In this document: positions 62,759 through 64,000 of the stretch, one piece after another
Layout of the letters: every line of letters begins with the position of its first letter
Numbering within the stretch: the stretch's first letter is position 1
NCBI RefSeq assembly: GCF_002803065.1
Contig: NZ_NNBL01000011.1
Coordinates: 42,418-106,417, forward strand
DNA: 64,000 nucleotides
Direction of reading: 5' to 3'
From: Streptomyces sp. CB01635
Lineage (GTDB): Bacteria; Actinomycetota; Actinomycetes; Streptomycetales; Streptomycetaceae
The notes under the pieces: model-generated
What the model saw: the letters and a program-made list of their open reading frames with translations, nothing else
Told to the model about the DNA's origin: nothing
Database searches by the model: none
Translations under genes and position numbers: made by a program

Positions 62759-63538
62759 ATGAGCCCTGATGATATCGCTGCCTTTTCCATGTCCGAAAAC
62801 AGCCAGCCATCCGTACACATAGCCCTCCTTGGCGGTTTCGACCTCGTGGTCAACGATGTCTCGGTAGCCGTCCCGGTAGGCTCGAAGCGACTCTTGGCAT
62901 TCATCGCGCTCAATTACCATTACCGCGTCTCTGTCCCCCGGTCCTTGATCGCCGGAAACCTTTGGCCCGAGGTGTCGGAGCAGAAGGCGCACACGAACCT
63001 TCGGGCGGCGCTGACACGTCTGCACGGCTTGGGCCGGAAAGCGCTGGACATCTCTCCCACCGAGGTGCGCCTCGCGCGGGAGGTCAGCGTCGACCTGCAC
63101 CACGCCCGGTCGCTCGCCCAACGCATACTCGACCCCTGCGTTCCGGCCGAGGACCTCGGCCTCAATGCGGCGACCGTCGACCAGCTCTCCGCCGATCTGC
63201 TGCCCGGATGGTACGACGAGTGGGTCTTGCTGGAGGCGGAGAAATGGCGCCAGCTCCGACTCCATGCCCTCGAGCAACTGGCCGGAGAATTCATTGATGC
63301 CGAGCAGTTCGCCGGAGCGGTGACGGCCGCTCATACAGCCGTGCAGGCAGATCCACTGCGGGAGAGCAGCCAGGTCTCGTTGATCCGCGCCCACCTGGCG
63401 GAGGGCAACCTGGCTGAGGCGCTGGACCACTTCGAACGCTACGCGTGGCGCCTCCGCAACGAGTTGGGGCTCCGCCCCACACAGCGGCTGCGCCGGCTCG
63501 TCGCCGGACTTCGGCAACCCCCCGGAGGGGGACAGTAG
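62759..63538 (+). CDS. Small SARP-type transcriptional activator (AfsR/DnrI-like)
   Basis: About 259 residues. The N-terminal OmpR-like winged helix (HIALLGGFDLVVNDVSVAVPVGSKRLLAFIAL, then LWPEVSEQKAHTNLRAALTRLH) is followed by a BTAD helical domain. That runs VDLHHARSLAQRIL, then LLPGWYDEWVLLEAEKWRQLRLHALEQLA and ADPLRESSQVSLIRAHLAEGNLAEALDHFERYAWRLRNELGLRPT. Small SARPs activate antibiotic clusters by binding direct heptameric repeats. ATG 62759 or 62789 are both possible; neither has a good ribosome site. No biosynthetic genes are visible up to the window end. The only neighbour is the convergent repeat protein. Confidence 0.87.
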   Translation: MSPDDIAAFSMSENSQPSVHIALLGGFDLVVNDVSVAVPVGSKRLLAFIALNYHYRVSVPRSLIAGNLWPEVSEQKAHTNLRAALTRLHGLGRKALDISPTEVRLAREVSVDLHHARSLAQRILDPCVPAEDLGLNAATVDQLSADLLPGWYDEWVLLEAEKWRQLRLHALEQLAGEFIDAEQFAGAVTAAHTAVQADPLRESSQVSLIRAHLAEGNLAEALDHFERYAWRLRNELGLRPTQRLRRLVAGLRQPPGGGQ

Positions 63539-63557
63539 GGGCCGCGAGGATATCCGC

Positions 63558-63592
63558 GAACTCGCCACTCTCCTGGGTGGCGAGTTCACTTT
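63558..63592. terminator. Bidirectional terminator between the SARP and the repeat protein
   Basis: GAACTCGCCAC and GTGGCGAGTTC form a perfect 11-bp stem with an 8-base loop. ACTTT follows on the plus strand. It lies 19 bp after the SARP stop and 30 bp from the end of the converging gene. Confidence 0.8.
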
Positions 63593-63621
63593 GCCGAAGC
63601 GGTTCGGTGCAGAGACCACTA

Positions 63622-64000
63622 CTACGAGGCCTGGTTGTTCTGGTTGACGCCGGTGTTGCCGGTGGCCTGGTTGTTCTGGTTCCCACCCGCGTTACCGGTG
63701 GCCTGGTTGTTCTGGTTCCCACCCGCGTTGCCGGTGGCCTGGTTGTTCTGGTTCCCACCCGCGTTGCCGGTGGCCTGGTTGTTCTGGTTGCCACCCGCGT
63801 TACCGGTGGCCTGGTTGTTCTGGTTCCCACCCGCGTTACCGGTGGCCTGGTTGTTCTGGTTCCCACCCGCATTGCCGGTGGCCTGGTTGTTCTGGTTGAA
63901 GCCACCGCGGATACCGGTCGCCTGGTTGTTCTGGTTGAAGCCACCGCGGAGGCCGGTCGCCTGGTTGTTCTGGTTGAAGCCGCGGAGGCCGGTCGCCTGG
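63622..64000 (-). CDS. Gln/Asn/Gly-rich tandem-repeat protein, C-terminal part (cut by window edge)
   Basis: Reading the minus strand from 64000 in the correct frame gives at least ten copies of a 12- or 13-residue unit and then a TAG stop (63622-63624). The inner units are TGNAGGNQNNQA. The outer ones read TGLRGGFNQNNQA and TGIRGGFNQNNQA, and the last is TGNTGVNQNNQAS. The NQNNQATG core is invariant. There are no Cys, aromatic residues only in the outer units, and almost no charge. Regular Gln/Asn/Gly periodicity resembles curli-type amyloid or beta-solenoid repeats, but family membership is not established. The N-terminus, and so any signal peptide, lies outside the window. Confidence 0.75.
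   Translation of the reverse strand, partial: QATGLRGFNQNNQATGLRGGFNQNNQATGIRGGFNQNNQATGNAGGNQNNQATGNAGGNQNNQATGNAGGNQNNQATGNAGGNQNNQATGNAGGNQNNQATGNAGGNQNNQATGNTGVNQNNQAS
63629..64000. repeat. 36-bp tandem repeat array (coding)
   Basis: The landmark GCCTGG recurs at 63629, 63665, 63701, 63737, 63773, 63809, 63845 and 63881 (period 36), then 63920, 63959 and 63995 (periods 39, 39, 36). All periods are multiples of three, so the frame is kept. The array continues beyond the window. Confidence 0.95.

Noticed and set aside
63291..63944. A 217-codon minus-strand frame reading TRTTRPP repeats
   Set aside because: It is the wrong frame of the 36-bp repeat array and crosses the SARP gene on the opposite strand. 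The frame giving TGNAGGNQNNQA has a stop at 63622 and sensible codon use.
57738..64000. A second copy of the tRNA-Arg 3' end (attR)
   Set aside because: I looked for the T-arm/acceptor sequence downstream and found none up to the window edge, so the right boundary of the element cannot be placed.

Overview
The window comes from a high-GC actinomycete, almost certainly a Streptomyces. Most genes are GC-rich, many start with GTG, and scy, filP and nucS are present, along with a DasR-controlled chitinase and a pSAM2-like replication/integration module. From about 2.5 kb to 57.7 kb the gene order matches, as I remember it, the S. coelicolor chromosome core from about SCO5400 down to SCO5351. The last 6 kb are accessory DNA.

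Layout. 0-5.4 kb: the 5' end of an OmpR-type response regulator gene, a divergent secreted PepSY protein, an MFS transporter, and a propionyl/methylmalonyl-CoA group (meaB, thiolase, methylmalonyl-CoA epimerase). 5.6-10.8 kb: the polar-growth coiled-coil proteins Scy and FilP. 10.8-14.8 kb: two paralogous ABC ATPase/permease pairs. 14.8-21 kb: a zinc-ribbon-like protein, a flavin-dependent oxidoreductase with a TTA codon, an SCO5389-type protein, the mismatch endonuclease NucS, a membrane-anchored STAND-like NTPase and a STAS protein with Ala at the usual phosphoserine position. 21-27.5 kb: 3-hydroxyacyl-CoA dehydrogenase, TetR regulator, DrrAB-like ABC exporter, cobalamin adenosyltransferase, a membrane protein and a two-component system. 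27.5-30.1 kb: a secreted GH18 chitinase behind two DasR-type sites, and a DUF2550 protein.

30.2-38.1 kb is the complete F1Fo ATP synthase operon atpIBEFHAGDC on the minus strand, with a good Rex (NADH-sensing) operator match upstream. It is followed by a WecA/TagO-like transferase, glyA, a phosphatase-fold protein lacking its nucleophilic Cys, a Sua5/YrdC enzyme, prmC, prfA, rpmE, an LCP protein, a secreted trypsin-like protease, rho, thrB, thrC, hom, lysA, a catalytic-domain-less arginyl-tRNA synthetase homologue and an orphan CheY-like regulator.

57.7-64 kb begins at tRNA-Arg(CCG), a probable integration site. It holds a decayed pSAM2-type integrative element: a frameshifted integrase, an intact excisionase and a shattered RepSA. 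It also holds a 470-bp transposon-like unit with perfect 25-bp terminal inverted repeats flanked by CTAG, and remnants of GntR and HD-domain genes with local tandem duplications. A small SARP regulator follows, and finally the C-terminal end of a gene encoding perfect 12-residue Gln/Asn/Gly-rich tandem repeats that runs off the window. The repeat protein, the boxed transposon-like unit, the Cys-less phosphatase and the Ala-substituted STAS protein are the most unusual items.
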